64,000 bases of DNA from Alkaliphilus metalliredigens QYMF (GCF_000016985.1 NC_009633.1:1054001-1118000), one strand, 5' to 3'. Shown: positions 18,680-27,861, numbered from the stretch's first letter. Made by a program: numbers and translations. The notes: generated by a model from the letters alone, not told the origin.

Positions 18680-18811
18680 ATGTGCAAATTAGAAGAAGTG
18701 CGCAGAACTATATTACTCATTATATTCATCGCAATAGCGATTATTTTTATTGCTGACTTAGAAGACATTCCAGGACCTGCTGTACCTAGTCTACCAATCA
18801 TCATTCCATAA
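18680..18811 (+). CDS. Small single-pass membrane protein (43 aa)
   Basis: A 43-residue frame, M-C-K-L-E-E-V-R-R-T then a hydrophobic helix (about 11-26, mostly Ile, Leu and Ala) and a proline-rich tail ending P-S-L-P-I-I-I-P. The ribosome site AGAGGTGA is well placed. The orientation is probably N-terminus inside because of the two arginines. I recognise no family. It lies just before the 115-residue gene at 18859. Confidence 0.55.
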   Translation: MCKLEEVRRTILLIIFIAIAIIFIADLEDIPGPAVPSLPIIIP

Positions 18812-18858
18812 TATAAGGTGGAATAAGGGACAAATACATAAGGGGGAGGAGGAAATGA

Positions 18859-19206
18859 ATGTTTTCACCAGACCAATTGAATGAATTAATAAAGGAAGTT
18901 ATGATAAATCAACAAATGGGGAGCAATGATAATCCTAATCAAAATAAACATAAGTATAAACATGAAGAGCAACAGAATAAAAGTCAGTTCAATATCACCC
19001 CATCTCAAGCACTGGTGGTTTTAGGCCTTTTAACCGGTGCACTGCAGGTGGTATCCGTTTTAGTGGATCGGGAGCAATCTGTTCAACTGGTTTTATCTGG
19101 ATCCCTAAAAAAGAAGGAACAGTCAGAATTAGAAAAAGTAATGGGGCAAATTGGACATCTTCCCTTTGATGAAGTCGTGAAAGCAATGATGGGGAGGTTG
19201 AAATAA
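18859..19206 (+). CDS. Hypothetical protein with a central hydrophobic segment (115 aa)
   Basis: It has a polar N-terminus rich in Asn, Gln and Lys (about 20-45), then a moderately hydrophobic stretch S-Q-A-L-V-V-L-G-L-L-T-G-A-L-Q at about 48-66, then a soluble helical C-terminus. The ribosome site GGGGGAGGAGG is very strong and near-adjacent; an out-of-frame ATG at 18855 lies between it and this ATG. I do not recognise the family. It ends in a terminator at 19205-19260. Confidence 0.65.
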   Translation: MFSPDQLNELIKEVMINQQMGSNDNPNQNKHKYKHEEQQNKSQFNITPSQALVVLGLLTGALQVVSVLVDREQSVQLVLSGSLKKKEQSELEKVMGQIGHLPFDEVVKAMMGRLK

Positions 19207-19260
19207 AATGAGACTTAATTCATAGGACTTTTCATTCTTATGTATGAAGTCTCATTTTAT
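19205..19260 (+). terminator. Terminator after the 115-residue gene
   Basis: AAAATGAGACTT pairs with AAGTCTCATTTT, overlapping the stop codon. Confidence 0.75.
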
Positions 19261-19393
19261 GATTAAGCAGTATAATCTGTGCAATGATGAGAGCGTATCT
19301 CGTCAATGTTTGACAAAAAAACAAGGATTGCTTATACTTAGTTTTGAGAATGAAATATCATCATAACTTCAGTACGTGAAGGGAGAAAGTGCC

Positions 19394-20332
19394 GTGAAAA
19401 AATGGCAATGGGCTGTGGTAGTTAGTTTGTGCTCTATCATTGTGGTAACAATGATTTATGGTTACAGCATATATAGAGGATATAAAAATACACTCAATCA
19501 TATATCGGTTATCAGTGAAAACGTTGATATTGAGCAAGGGGAAGAATTCTATAATCAAGATGAACTAGAGTCCTTTGTGATGTTAATCTATGGAATTAGT
19601 GCCCGTAAACAACTAGGGGATATGGGGAGATCAGACACAATGATGCTGGCTTTAGTAGACCCTAATGAAATGGAGATCAGCCTTATCTCTATCCCTAGGG
19701 ATGCATATGTTCAAATCCCAGGGTATCGAATGGATAAAATCAATGGGGCCTATCCTAGGGGAGGCTCAGAGTTGATGATGAAAACCATCGAAGAATGGCT
19801 AGATATCCAAGTAAACAGCTTTGCTTCTATTAATTTCCAAGGTTTTGTTGATTTGGTAGATTTGGTTAATGGGATCAAAGTGGAAGTGTCAAGAAAAATG
19901 GAATATGATGACCCTGCAGATGGGACAAGGATTCGATTATATCCAGGAGAGCAAGTGTTAGACGGAAAAAATGCCCTGGACTTTGTGCGCTTCAGACAAA
20001 GTAATGATGGAAGACATGCCAGTGATTACGATAGAATGTTAAGACAGCAGGAGGCACTACAAGCCTTAGCAGGGAAAAAGACTTCAGTTCGAACACTGAC
20101 TAGGGCCTTTGACATGATGAACATCTTAAGTGAAAATGTACAAACCTCTTTAACGCCTGGTGAATTAGAGAAATTAATTCGCATCTTTTTATCCTTTAAA
20201 CCAGAGGACTTACAAACTACCTCTATTCAAGGAGAGGGATACTATCACAATGGCGGATGGTATGAACGAGTACCACAGACGGAAGTGGAGCGAATTCAAG
20301 AGATTATTCGAGGATTTTTAAGTATAAATTAA
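19394..20332 (+). CDS. LytR-CpsA-Psr (LCP) family cell-wall protein
   Basis: 312 residues: a short cytoplasmic N-terminus, one membrane anchor (about 5-25) and an extracytoplasmic LCP domain with R-S-D-T-M-M-L-A-L-V-D, S-I-P-R-D-A-Y-V and, later, D-F-V-R-F-R-Q-S-N-D-G-R ... D-Y-D-R-M-L-R-Q-Q. Conserved arginines bind the polyprenyl-pyrophosphate substrate in this family. LCP proteins attach anionic glycopolymers to peptidoglycan. GTG 19394 is chosen because AAGGGAG lies eight bases upstream; GTG 19376 would precede that site. Confidence 0.9.
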   Translation: MKKWQWAVVVSLCSIIVVTMIYGYSIYRGYKNTLNHISVISENVDIEQGEEFYNQDELESFVMLIYGISARKQLGDMGRSDTMMLALVDPNEMEISLISIPRDAYVQIPGYRMDKINGAYPRGGSELMMKTIEEWLDIQVNSFASINFQGFVDLVDLVNGIKVEVSRKMEYDDPADGTRIRLYPGEQVLDGKNALDFVRFRQSNDGRHASDYDRMLRQQEALQALAGKKTSVRTLTRAFDMMNILSENVQTSLTPGELEKLIRIFLSFKPEDLQTTSIQGEGYYHNGGWYERVPQTEVERIQEIIRGFLSIN

Positions 20333-20339
20333 GTAGAGA

Positions 20340-20379
20340 AGAGCATCTTCCAAGCCGGGTAAGGAGGATGTCTTTTTTT
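20340..20379 (+). terminator. Terminator after the LCP gene
   Basis: AGAGCATCTTCC pairs imperfectly with AGGAGGATGTCT, followed by seven T. Confidence 0.78.
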
Positions 20380-20534
20380 AATTGATATTCATTTTTGATA
20401 ATCCCTACAATGGGCTTATTGCCTGAAATAAAGACGCCTTCAACGATCAATATATTTTTTGTTTAATAATGATATTTTACTTGCCAAATCAATATTAAAG
20501 AGGATTTTCAGAGAAAATGTAGAAATGTGGAGAA

Positions 20535-22268
20535 GTGAGGCTTTTGTATAGAATAGACAATGAATTTAATGGGGTGATGCTTTTGTTTAGTGTAAAGGAA
20601 AAAAAAATAGAGCTGGATCAGCAATATATGAAGCTTATATGGCTCTGGGTGGGTTTATTAGCTACATTTCATTTTGTAGGTGTATTGGGGGAAAAGTACT
20701 ACACTGTTTTAGAAATCAATTCCTTTATATACCATCATACATATTTGGAGTTTATTAGTATTATCATTTCATTTATGATCTTTATTGTAACCTACTACAC
20801 CTATGATAAAAACAAACGTGCAAGGTTACTGATTTTTTTTCCTATGTTTTTCATTGTTGGAATGATAGACTTTTTTCATACAATGGTTTATGAGGGGATG
20901 ACAGGTTTTTTTGTAGAGAGTAATGCTCCTATGGCAACCACATTTTGGATAATAGGTAGGTTGATCTTTGCCATGGGGATGCTGGGTGCTGCTTTAGTGC
21001 CCTATCAATTGAAAACCAACTATAAAAGAGTGTATTTTGTTTTAGTAAGTATAGGCGTTTCTGGACTTGTATTTTATTTAGTCGCTTATCAGATTCATTT
21101 ATTCCCAGCTTTGTTTATAGAGGGGCAAGGGCTAACGCCATTGAAAGTTGTCTTGGAATACTTTATAATGGCCCTCATGATAGGAGCAATATTTTTATAT
21201 ATGAGGGACTATCAGAAAACAAAAAACCTAGTTTTTATATATGTGATCGCAGGATTGTCCTTTGGAATTTTTGCTGAAGCATCCTTTACCCTCTATAAGA
21301 GTGTTCATGATACATACAACTTCATGGGACATATTTACAAGGCAATTAGTTCATATTTGATTTTTAAGGGTATTTTTATTTATAATTTAGATGCACCTTA
21401 TTTAAAGCTAGCTGAAGCTCGAACAAAGCTAATAGAATATACTGAAAACCTTGAGGAAATAGTTGAAGAAAGCACCCAAGAGGTAAAGAAAGTCAATGAA
21501 AAAGTCCTAGAGGACTTGGAGTATGCCAGAAGAATTCAACAGTCATTACTGCCGGAGAAAGAGCTACTCATTGATGGTATCGCCTTTTCTTCAGAATATA
21601 TCCCTTGTAGTAACTTGAGTGGTGACTTATATGATGTTTATAAAATTAATGACGACTGTATCGGTATTTTCATCGCAGATGTAGCGGGGCACGGTGTGTC
21701 TGCGGCCTTGATGACCATGTTTATAGAAAGAGTGCTGGTTTCTGATACCATCAATACAATTCAGGGGATTGAGGACTCTTGCGAAAAGCCCTTGATGAAT
21801 CTATATAATGTGTTTAATGAATCTGATTTTCCCGATGAAATGCACATTGCGGTTTTTAATGCAATCTATCATATTCCAACCAAAACATTATCCTATTGTA
21901 CAGCAGGGATGAATTCTGTGCCAATGGTGGTGAGGAATAGTGGAGAAGTAGAAATGCTAGATCAAAGTCAGGGATTCCCTATCTGTAAGCTTGGAGATTT
22001 CTTTCATCCCCAATATGTAAAAGCTGAAGCCCGACTGGAAGAAGGAGATCGAATCTTTTTCTACACCGATGGATTGGTGGAAAATTTTAAAAGCCATACA
22101 TTAATCCAAGAAAATACATTGAAGAAAATGTTGTATGAGAATAAGCATTTATTAGGACCAGAGTTGAAGATGAAAATAAGTCGAGAGATCTGTAAGAGAA
22201 CCCAGATAGAAGAAATTGAGGACGATATCACTTTTTTAATTATGGATATTTTACAGTCTAAAAGATAA
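20535..22268 (+). CDS. MASE3-PP2C (SpoIIE-like) serine phosphatase
   Basis: Up to 577 residues. The N-terminal half has eight or so membrane helices of the MASE3 type (I-D-F-F-H-T-M-V-Y-E-G-M near residue 115 is diagnostic). A coiled coil (about 290-330) leads to a PP2C/SpoIIE phosphatase domain with R-R-I-Q-Q-S-L-L-P, S-G-D-L-Y-D-V and metal Asp in D-V-A-G-H-G-V. It probably dephosphorylates an anti-anti-sigma (STAS) protein on a membrane signal. Start choice is uncertain: GTG 20535, ATG 20577 and TTG 20583 are in frame, the last being best placed after GGGGTG. A single-gene unit. Confidence 0.85.
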   Translation: MRLLYRIDNEFNGVMLLFSVKEKKIELDQQYMKLIWLWVGLLATFHFVGVLGEKYYTVLEINSFIYHHTYLEFISIIISFMIFIVTYYTYDKNKRARLLIFFPMFFIVGMIDFFHTMVYEGMTGFFVESNAPMATTFWIIGRLIFAMGMLGAALVPYQLKTNYKRVYFVLVSIGVSGLVFYLVAYQIHLFPALFIEGQGLTPLKVVLEYFIMALMIGAIFLYMRDYQKTKNLVFIYVIAGLSFGIFAEASFTLYKSVHDTYNFMGHIYKAISSYLIFKGIFIYNLDAPYLKLAEARTKLIEYTENLEEIVEESTQEVKKVNEKVLEDLEYARRIQQSLLPEKELLIDGIAFSSEYIPCSNLSGDLYDVYKINDDCIGIFIADVAGHGVSAALMTMFIERVLVSDTINTIQGIEDSCEKPLMNLYNVFNESDFPDEMHIAVFNAIYHIPTKTLSYCTAGMNSVPMVVRNSGEVEMLDQSQGFPICKLGDFFHPQYVKAEARLEEGDRIFFYTDGLVENFKSHTLIQENTLKKMLYENKHLLGPELKMKISREICKRTQIEEIEDDITFLIMDILQSKR

Positions 22269-22401
22269 AGATTGATTAAAGGATAAAGGATTTAAGAAAG
22301 GCTGGTATCCTCCTTGAAGAAAAAAGACACCACATATCCTGAATAGAAAGACCACCTTAGATGAAAAATAAAAGCAAGGTTCATCATAAGGAGGAATCAA
22401 G

Positions 22402-22779
22402 ATGATAATAGAAGGTTTTTTTGAAAACATTAAAAATGCAAATCAAGTTGTGAGTGTGCTTAATGAGTTACAAGTAAGAGCTTATGTAGATATAAAGGAT
22501 GATGATAAGGAAGATCAAAACGTGATGAGAAATGTGGCAGGAACAGAGACTGGAACCAGCTTGTCGGAGCTGACTCTGAATTCAGGTAATGGAGATTTGG
22601 ATGCCAGTAAAGCCCCAATAGCTGCTGCGGACCCAATGGCAAGCGGTATGGCAGGCTTTGAAGAGATCACTAATCAAAACTATAAAGTAACAGTAGAAGT
22701 TGGGGAAGAAAAAATCAACCTAGCTATGGAAACCATTGAAAAAATGGGAGGGACATTAGACGATCGTAATGTGTATTAA
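22402..22779 (+). CDS. Hypothetical protein, stress-protein-like layout (125 aa)
   Basis: It begins M-I-I-E-G-F-F-E-N-I-K-N-A-N-Q-V-V, an alpha-beta start, followed by a flexible Gly/Ala/Ser-rich middle (about 50-85) and a second alpha-beta unit Y-K-V-T-V-E-V ... I-E-K-M-G-G-T-L-D-D. The two flanking units look like halves of a ferredoxin-like fold split by a loop, as in heat-induced stress proteins of Firmicutes, but the match is loose. The start follows AAGGAGG. A terminator follows at 22813-22838. Function unknown. Confidence 0.6.
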   Translation: MIIEGFFENIKNANQVVSVLNELQVRAYVDIKDDDKEDQNVMRNVAGTETGTSLSELTLNSGNGDLDASKAPIAAADPMASGMAGFEEITNQNYKVTVEVGEEKINLAMETIEKMGGTLDDRNVY

Positions 22780-22812
22780 ATTGTGTAAATATTATAGATA
22801 TGTAATAAAACC

Positions 22813-22838
22813 AAACGGCTGTGTTCACAGTCGTTTTT
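22813..22838 (+). terminator. Terminator of the AAACGGCTGT family
   Basis: AAACGGCTGTG-TT-CACAGTCGTTTTT. Similar hairpins recur at 54974-55011 and, inverted, at about 57424-57450, marking both edges of the island. Confidence 0.85.
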
Positions 22839-22879
22839 GCTTTATATTAATTTAATGTAATGAGTTTTTAAATGTAGTC

Positions 22880-22989
22880 TTGTATCAAGTTATGTTTTAG
22901 AAGAACTGAAGCTACTGTATTGCTTTGCAACTCCTCTGAAAGTGGATGATGAAATCATAGGATATGTAAAATTAGTTTCTTTAGAATAA
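22880..22989 (+). pseudogene. Deleted remnant of the GAF-LuxR regulator gene
   Basis: Bases 22880-22917 resemble the leader of the intact gene (near 55150-55178), then jump to its GAF C-terminus (Y-C-F-A-T-P-L-K-V-D-D-E-I-I-G-Y, compare about 55735-55785), then jump again to its last codons (V-S-L-E stop). At least two internal deletions have removed the start, most of GAF and the HTH. Flanked by the dyad at 22993-23010. The rest of 22780-23253 has no gene. Confidence 0.8.
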
Positions 22990-22992
22990 AAA

Positions 22993-23010
22993 ACTACCTG
23001 AACGGGTAGT
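22993..23010. promoter_or_regulatory. Dyad ACTACC-N6-GGTAGT, copy 1
   Basis: Six-base arms around TGAACG, followed by TGGTATT. It lies about 245 bases ahead of the exporter gene. Copies occur at 51417-51434 (before the M16 gene) and 56118-56135. There is no T-run, so an operator is more likely than a terminator. Confidence 0.5.
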
Positions 23011-23253
23011 GGTATTCTCGGAACGTTGATGGTAAAATAAGTACAAATATACATATTTAGTAAAAATATACCTTGTTATACATACTGTAAATCATTATAT
23101 TTATGGAAGGAATAAACATGTAAATAATATTTCTAAATACCATATTACAAAATAATCTGCAAGTAGTAAAAACAACCGAGTAGTAATGATAACCCATAAG
23201 ATTGAAGCGGCAAATAAAGAACAAATAATAAATATGGAAATAAAGGTGATCAG

Positions 23254-25461
23254 ATGTTCAAAAAATACCATTGCATAAAACAACACGATATAGCCGATTG
23301 TGGTGCAGCTTGTTTAGCCACCATTTCAAAAAACTACGGTCTGAAAATACCTATCACAAAAATTCGTGAAGTTGCTGGCACTGATAAGCAGGGAACCAAT
23401 GCCTATGGAGTCATCAAGGCAGCAGAACAACTAGGTTTTAGTGCCAAAGGCGTAAAAGGTGACCAAGAAGCGTTTTTTAGCGAGTTTCCACTGCCTGCTA
23501 TTGCCCATGTTGTAATGGAGGGTTCACTATTACACTATGTAGTGATACATAAAATCACAAAAAAGGAAGTGATCATTGCCGACCCCGGAAAGGGCATAGT
23601 CAAATACACTCCAGAAGAATTCTTTAAGCTATGGACAGGAGTGTTAATCATATTAATCCCCAGTCCTCAATTTCAAAAAGGTAATGAAACAAAGGGCCTA
23701 TTCAAAAGATTCTTTGGCATATTAAAGCCACAGAAAAAATTAGTCATCAATATTTTTTTTGCATCCATTGTATACACTATACTAGGTATAATCGGTGCTT
23801 TTTACTTTAAAATTTTGATGGATGACATACTAAGATACAACCTAACCAAGACCCTACATATCATAACGGCAGGAATCATTATATTGAACATTTTCAAAAT
23901 ACTCTTGAATGCCTTTAGAAGTCACCTACTTTTATACCTAAGTCAGAGGATGGATATCCCCTTAATACTGGGCTACTATCAACACGTGATAGATTTACCC
24001 ATGAGCTTCTTTGGAACAAGAAAAGTAGGAGAAATCATCTCAAGATTCATGGATGCCTCAAAAATAAGAGAAGCCATATCAGGGGCCACACTAACCATCA
24101 TGATAGACACCCTAATGGCAATAGCTGGTGGCATCATACTCTATACCCAGAATGCTTCTCTATTTGGCATAGCAGTGATCATGCTTTTTTTATACGGGAT
24201 ACTAGTAGCTGTATTTAATAAACCTATAAAAGAAATCAGCCAAAAAGAAATGGAAAACAACGCACAGCTTACATCATATCTAGTAGAAAGCCTCAATGGC
24301 ATAGAAACCGTAAAAGCATTCAATGCCGAGAGACAAGCTAAAACAGAGACAGAGACAAAGTTTGTAAAGCTCTTGAGAAACATACTAAAAGCAGGTACCA
24401 TCTACAATTTACAAGGCTCACTAAGCAATGCAGTGGGCACCATTGGTGGCATAATCATACTATGGGCAGGCGCATACAAAGTGATACAGGGTGAAATAAC
24501 TGTAGGACAACTACTGGTATTTAACTCACTCTTAGCTTACTTTATAGATCCAGTAAAAAATCTCATTAACCTCCAGCCCATGATGCAGACAGCCATAGTA
24601 GCCTCGGACCGACTGGGAGAAATACTAGATTTAAAACTAGAAAAAAGTCCAGAAGAAAACAAGAAAGTGAGCCCCAAGACACTAAAAGGTGAAATCCAAT
24701 TCAAAAACGTAGACTTTAGATATGGCACAAGAGAGCTTGTACTAAAAAACATCGGCCTAACCATAAAACCAGGAGAAAAAATAGCACTAGTAGGTGAAAG
24801 CGGCTCAGGAAAAACAACCCTAGCAAAACTACTAATGCATTACTATACAAACGAAAAAGGCGACATCCTAATAAATCAATATAATATAAAAGACATAAAC
24901 ATAGAAAAACTAAGAGAAAGAATAGCATACATATCCCAGGACATATTCATGTTCAGCGGAACAATTAAAGAAAACCTATCATTAGGAAACAAAGACATCA
25001 CCCTAGAAGAAATGATAGAAGCAGCAAAACAATCAAGCGCCCATGATTTCATCAATCAGCTTCCCTTAAGATACGACACCCTGCTAGAAGAAAATGCAAC
25101 CAACCTATCAGGAGGACAAAAACAAAGACTAGCCATAGCAAGGGCACTGCTAAAAAATCCAGACATACTGATCATGGATGAAGCAACCAGTAACCTAGAC
25201 TCCATAACAGAAAAAGCCATAGAAAAAACCATAGCAGGATTCAACCAAGAAATAACAACCATCATCATTGCCCATAGACTCAGTACCATCATGCAGTGCG
25301 ATACCATCTACGTCCTAGACAAAGGCGAAATAATAGAAACAGGAAGCCATGAAGTCCTCATGGACAAAAGAGGCAAATACTTCAACCTATGGAAAGAACA
25401 ACTACCAGAATACCAAGAAACCAACCAAACCAACCAACAGTTAGGAGAAAGTACAGTATGA
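23254..25461 (+). CDS. C39-peptidase ABC transporter (double-glycine leader processing and export)
   Basis: 735 residues. Residues 1-135 are a C39 peptidase: Q10, catalytic C16 in A-D-C-G-A-A-C, H94 in L-L-H-Y-V-V-I-H and D110 in I-A-D-P-G. Then six membrane helices (about 150-440) and an ATPase with Walker A G-E-S-G-S-G-K-T-T, signature L-S-G-G-Q and Walker B I-L-I-M-D-E-A-T. It cuts leaders after Gly-Gly and exports the core peptide. It overlaps the HlyD gene by ATGA. Codons ATA, CTA and AGA are much commoner than in flanking core genes, suggesting transfer. It is the only intact exporter here and probably serves all the peptides. Confidence 0.95.
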   Translation: MFKKYHCIKQHDIADCGAACLATISKNYGLKIPITKIREVAGTDKQGTNAYGVIKAAEQLGFSAKGVKGDQEAFFSEFPLPAIAHVVMEGSLLHYVVIHKITKKEVIIADPGKGIVKYTPEEFFKLWTGVLIILIPSPQFQKGNETKGLFKRFFGILKPQKKLVINIFFASIVYTILGIIGAFYFKILMDDILRYNLTKTLHIITAGIIILNIFKILLNAFRSHLLLYLSQRMDIPLILGYYQHVIDLPMSFFGTRKVGEIISRFMDASKIREAISGATLTIMIDTLMAIAGGIILYTQNASLFGIAVIMLFLYGILVAVFNKPIKEISQKEMENNAQLTSYLVESLNGIETVKAFNAERQAKTETETKFVKLLRNILKAGTIYNLQGSLSNAVGTIGGIIILWAGAYKVIQGEITVGQLLVFNSLLAYFIDPVKNLINLQPMMQTAIVASDRLGEILDLKLEKSPEENKKVSPKTLKGEIQFKNVDFRYGTRELVLKNIGLTIKPGEKIALVGESGSGKTTLAKLLMHYYTNEKGDILINQYNIKDINIEKLRERIAYISQDIFMFSGTIKENLSLGNKDITLEEMIEAAKQSSAHDFINQLPLRYDTLLEENATNLSGGQKQRLAIARALLKNPDILIMDEATSNLDSITEKAIEKTIAGFNQEITTIIIAHRLSTIMQCDTIYVLDKGEIIETGSHEVLMDKRGKYFNLWKEQLPEYQETNQTNQQLGESTV

Positions 25462-26933
25462 AAGGAATCGTACAAAACCTAAACGACATAACAGATAGCA
25501 GAGAGCTACTAGAAAGCCGCCCCCATCCCTTTACAGTCATATTCATATACCTACTAATCGGGCTGTTGGCAATCGCATTTATCTGGACCTACATAGGGGA
25601 AATAGACATCGTTGTAAAAGCCAATGGCGTAGTAAGACCAAATCAAAGAATAAGCACCATTAACAATATCGTCCCAGGTAAAGTCAAAGAATTATACATA
25701 GAAAATGGGAAGACAGTAAAAAAAGACGACATACTCTACACAATAGATCATACCGAACTAAAAAATAAACAAGCTTTTATAGAAGAAGAATTATCCAGGA
25801 AAAAAACAGAGCTAAAAAATCAAAACATCTTTAAACAAAGCATCATAGAAAACAAAAACAGCTTTAATCAGCAAGAAAAAGATCAAGAAGTTCATTACTA
25901 CAAATATATAAAATATCAAGCAGAGCAAGGGCAGACAAAAGAAAATGTAAACCTAATCATCAGTAAAATAAATACTACACAAACTATACTACAAAACACA
26001 CAAACACTTTTGACTGCCATAGAGAATAATGAAAATAAATTTGAAGATACAGAAAACGAATACTACATCAAATTTCTTGATTACAGCCTTAATCTAAAAG
26101 ACCTGCAAAAAGAGGTAGACAAGAAAAAGATAGACCTTGAAATACAAGAAAAACTACACCAATCAGGTGCTGTATCCCAAATGGACTATAAGAATGTGAA
26201 AGACATGCTAGAAAAAATGCAATTAGAAAAAAAACGATTTGAAAACAGCACCCGATTAAGCCTTAAAACAAGCATGGAAGAAAACCAAAGACTGTTAAAT
26301 CAGCTAGAAATACAATTACAACAAATTGCACCAGGAATAGTTGAACAAATAGAAAACCATCCAGACATAGCAGCAGCAAACCATAGAACAGAAAATATAA
26401 TAGCAATAAATGAGACTATAAAATATCTAGAGGCAGAAATCAACCAACTACAAAATAATCTTAAGGGCATAAAGCTAGACATTGAAAACTCTATTAGTAA
26501 AGCCCCAATAGATGGACATATAAACATCATCACAGACATCAACCAAGGGGATAATATACAAGCAGGAACACCAATAGCAACCATTATTCCATATGATGAC
26601 AGCAATTATACAGTACGAATATATGCATCCAACGAAGACATCGCAAATATAAACATAGGAGATAAAGTGAAATATAACTTCATGGCATTACCCTATAAAG
26701 AATACGGCGAATTGACAGGCAAAATTACAAGAATAGCAACAGATACAAAAACAACTCAAGAAGGTAACACAAGCTACTACCTAGTAGAGTCAGATATAGA
26801 AACAAGAGCCTTAATTAGCTACAAAGGTGAAGAAGCTGATATAAAAGTAGGGATGGTATGTGAAGCCAGGGTAGTAACCAAAACAAAGAAAATACTTCAT
26901 TACTTGCTTGAGAAGATAGATTTAAGATTGTAA
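25458..26933 (+). CDS. HlyD-family export adaptor
   Basis: 491 residues: a short cytoplasmic N-terminus, one membrane helix (about 35-55, F-I-Y-L-L-I-G-L-L-A-I-A), a barrel part V-K-A-N-G-V-V-R-P, a long coiled coil (about 110-330) and a second barrel with K-A-P-I-D-G-H-I-N. Such adaptors pair with C39 transporters to carry peptides across the Gram-positive envelope. ATG 25458 overlaps the transporter stop and follows AGGAGAAAG. Its last ~90 codons are duplicated at 31100-31471. Confidence 0.92.
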   Translation: MKGIVQNLNDITDSRELLESRPHPFTVIFIYLLIGLLAIAFIWTYIGEIDIVVKANGVVRPNQRISTINNIVPGKVKELYIENGKTVKKDDILYTIDHTELKNKQAFIEEELSRKKTELKNQNIFKQSIIENKNSFNQQEKDQEVHYYKYIKYQAEQGQTKENVNLIISKINTTQTILQNTQTLLTAIENNENKFEDTENEYYIKFLDYSLNLKDLQKEVDKKKIDLEIQEKLHQSGAVSQMDYKNVKDMLEKMQLEKKRFENSTRLSLKTSMEENQRLLNQLEIQLQQIAPGIVEQIENHPDIAAANHRTENIIAINETIKYLEAEINQLQNNLKGIKLDIENSISKAPIDGHINIITDINQGDNIQAGTPIATIIPYDDSNYTVRIYASNEDIANINIGDKVKYNFMALPYKEYGELTGKITRIATDTKTTQEGNTSYYLVESDIETRALISYKGEEADIKVGMVCEARVVTKTKKILHYLLEKIDLRL

Positions 26934-26999
26934 AGATGAGTAAAGTAGGATGATAAGCATTGCTAATTAGAATTTTAAGAATGACTAATTTGTATTGTA

Positions 27000-27228
27000 T
27001 TTCCTGCAACACATAAAGCTTGCAGCTATCTCAAAGCAAAGCAGGCGATAAAACCTTTTGATGAGAGAAAAGGTTGTGTAGGAGTAGGGATTATAATAAA
27101 TAAACTAAAAGAGCAGATTTACATAGTTCAATATTTTGTTCAGAAGTTTTCCGCGGAATGGATGGATGAGGTATTGGTATTTACTAAAGAAAAGTGAATC
27201 TGTAAAAAATTTAAAGGAGGAATAAAAA
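27000..27228 (+). promoter_or_regulatory. Conserved peptide-gene upstream module, copy A
   Basis: First of five related segments of about 215-230 bp ending at the ribosome site of a double-glycine peptide gene. Landmarks: inverted repeat AACCTTTT-N8-AAAAGGTT (27052-27075), TATAAT (27092-27097), long-range pairing CAGATTTAC/GTGAATCTG, and AAAGGAGG. There is no good -35 box; the right arm of the repeat occupies that place, as in activator-dependent promoters. This copy, unlike the others, is also an open frame with no start codon (ending E-V-L-V-F-T-K-E-K), so it may contain the relic of a gene's 3' end. Confidence 0.7.
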
Positions 27229-27507
27229 ATGTTTAAAGAAATGACTCAAAAAGAAATGATGATGCTTGATGGGGGAAAAAGAAGAAGTTCTACAAGACAT
27301 GAAAGAAGTGGTGGGTATAGTAGAGTTACTGATGAAGCTAGACAATCTCATATCAACGTTGTCGTAGGTGCTGCAGTTTCTGCAGTTTTAGGTGGTGCTG
27401 GTGGTGCTGCATTTGGTGGATCTGTTGGGAGCGGAGTATTAGGGGGTGGAGTAAGTGGAAGTATAGGGTCTGGTATAGCAGATACAATAGTTAATAAGCT
27501 AAATTAA
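27229..27507 (+). CDS. Double-glycine leader peptide, glycine-zipper bacteriocin-like
   Basis: 92 residues. The leader M-F-K-E-M-T-Q-K-E-M-M-M-L-D-G-G ends at residue 16 and fits C39 processing. The core starts K-R-R-S-S-T-R, basic, then a hydrophobic Gly/Ala/Val stretch (about 45-85) full of G-x-x-x-G spacings, typical of membrane-active class II bacteriocins. No Cys, so no disulfide or lanthionine. It lies directly after the exporter pair behind module A and before a small two-TM gene that could be immunity. Antimicrobial activity is inferred. Confidence 0.78.
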   Translation: MFKEMTQKEMMMLDGGKRRSSTRHERSGGYSRVTDEARQSHINVVVGAAVSAVLGGAGGAAFGGSVGSGVLGGGVSGSIGSGIADTIVNKLN

Positions 27508-27585
27508 TAATATCAAGATTGTATCTATCGCCTATTTTTAAAATGAGTTATAACTTGAATTAATGTATGTATTAATCATTAAGGG

Positions 27586-27626
27586 AGAGAAATTTTTACT
27601 GAAATGTATAAAGTAAAAATTTCTCT
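27586..27626. terminator. Hairpin after the first peptide gene
   Basis: AGAGAAATTTTTACT pairs with AGTAAAAATTTCTCT; the tail is not T-rich. The remainder of 27508-27861 has no gene, but 27780-27830 is repeated near 56345-56395. Confidence 0.6.
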
Positions 27627-27861
27627 TCAACACTTATTCTATATTTAATATGAGCGAATAAAAAATAATGTTTTTTATTTAAACCAAAAGACACTATAAA
27701 ATCTTTGATTAGGAATAATTTGAAAGCTTGAGGCGTCTTTAAAATTATCTCTAGTATACTAAGTAAGATAGGTCTTGCTAGATATCAGTATCATCGGATA
27801 TGTCAAAAGACTATGTATTAAATAGAAGTGGTTTTAAAATAATATATTGAAGGAGATAACA

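Noticed and set aside
22985-23040. TGGTAT ... TTGAT after the ACTACC dyad as a sigma-54 promoter
   Set aside because: The spacing between GG and GA is several bases too long and the -12 GC is missing; the GAF-LuxR protein also lacks the sigma-54 AAA domain.
27052-27075. Inverted repeat in the module read as a rho-independent terminator
   Set aside because: No T-run follows; instead TATAAT lies 16 bases downstream in every copy, so a regulatory site fits better.
27060-27080. GATGAGAGAAA resembling a hammerhead ribozyme core
   Set aside because: The full core (CTGATGAG ... CGAAAC and a cleavage-site GTC) and the three stems are not present.
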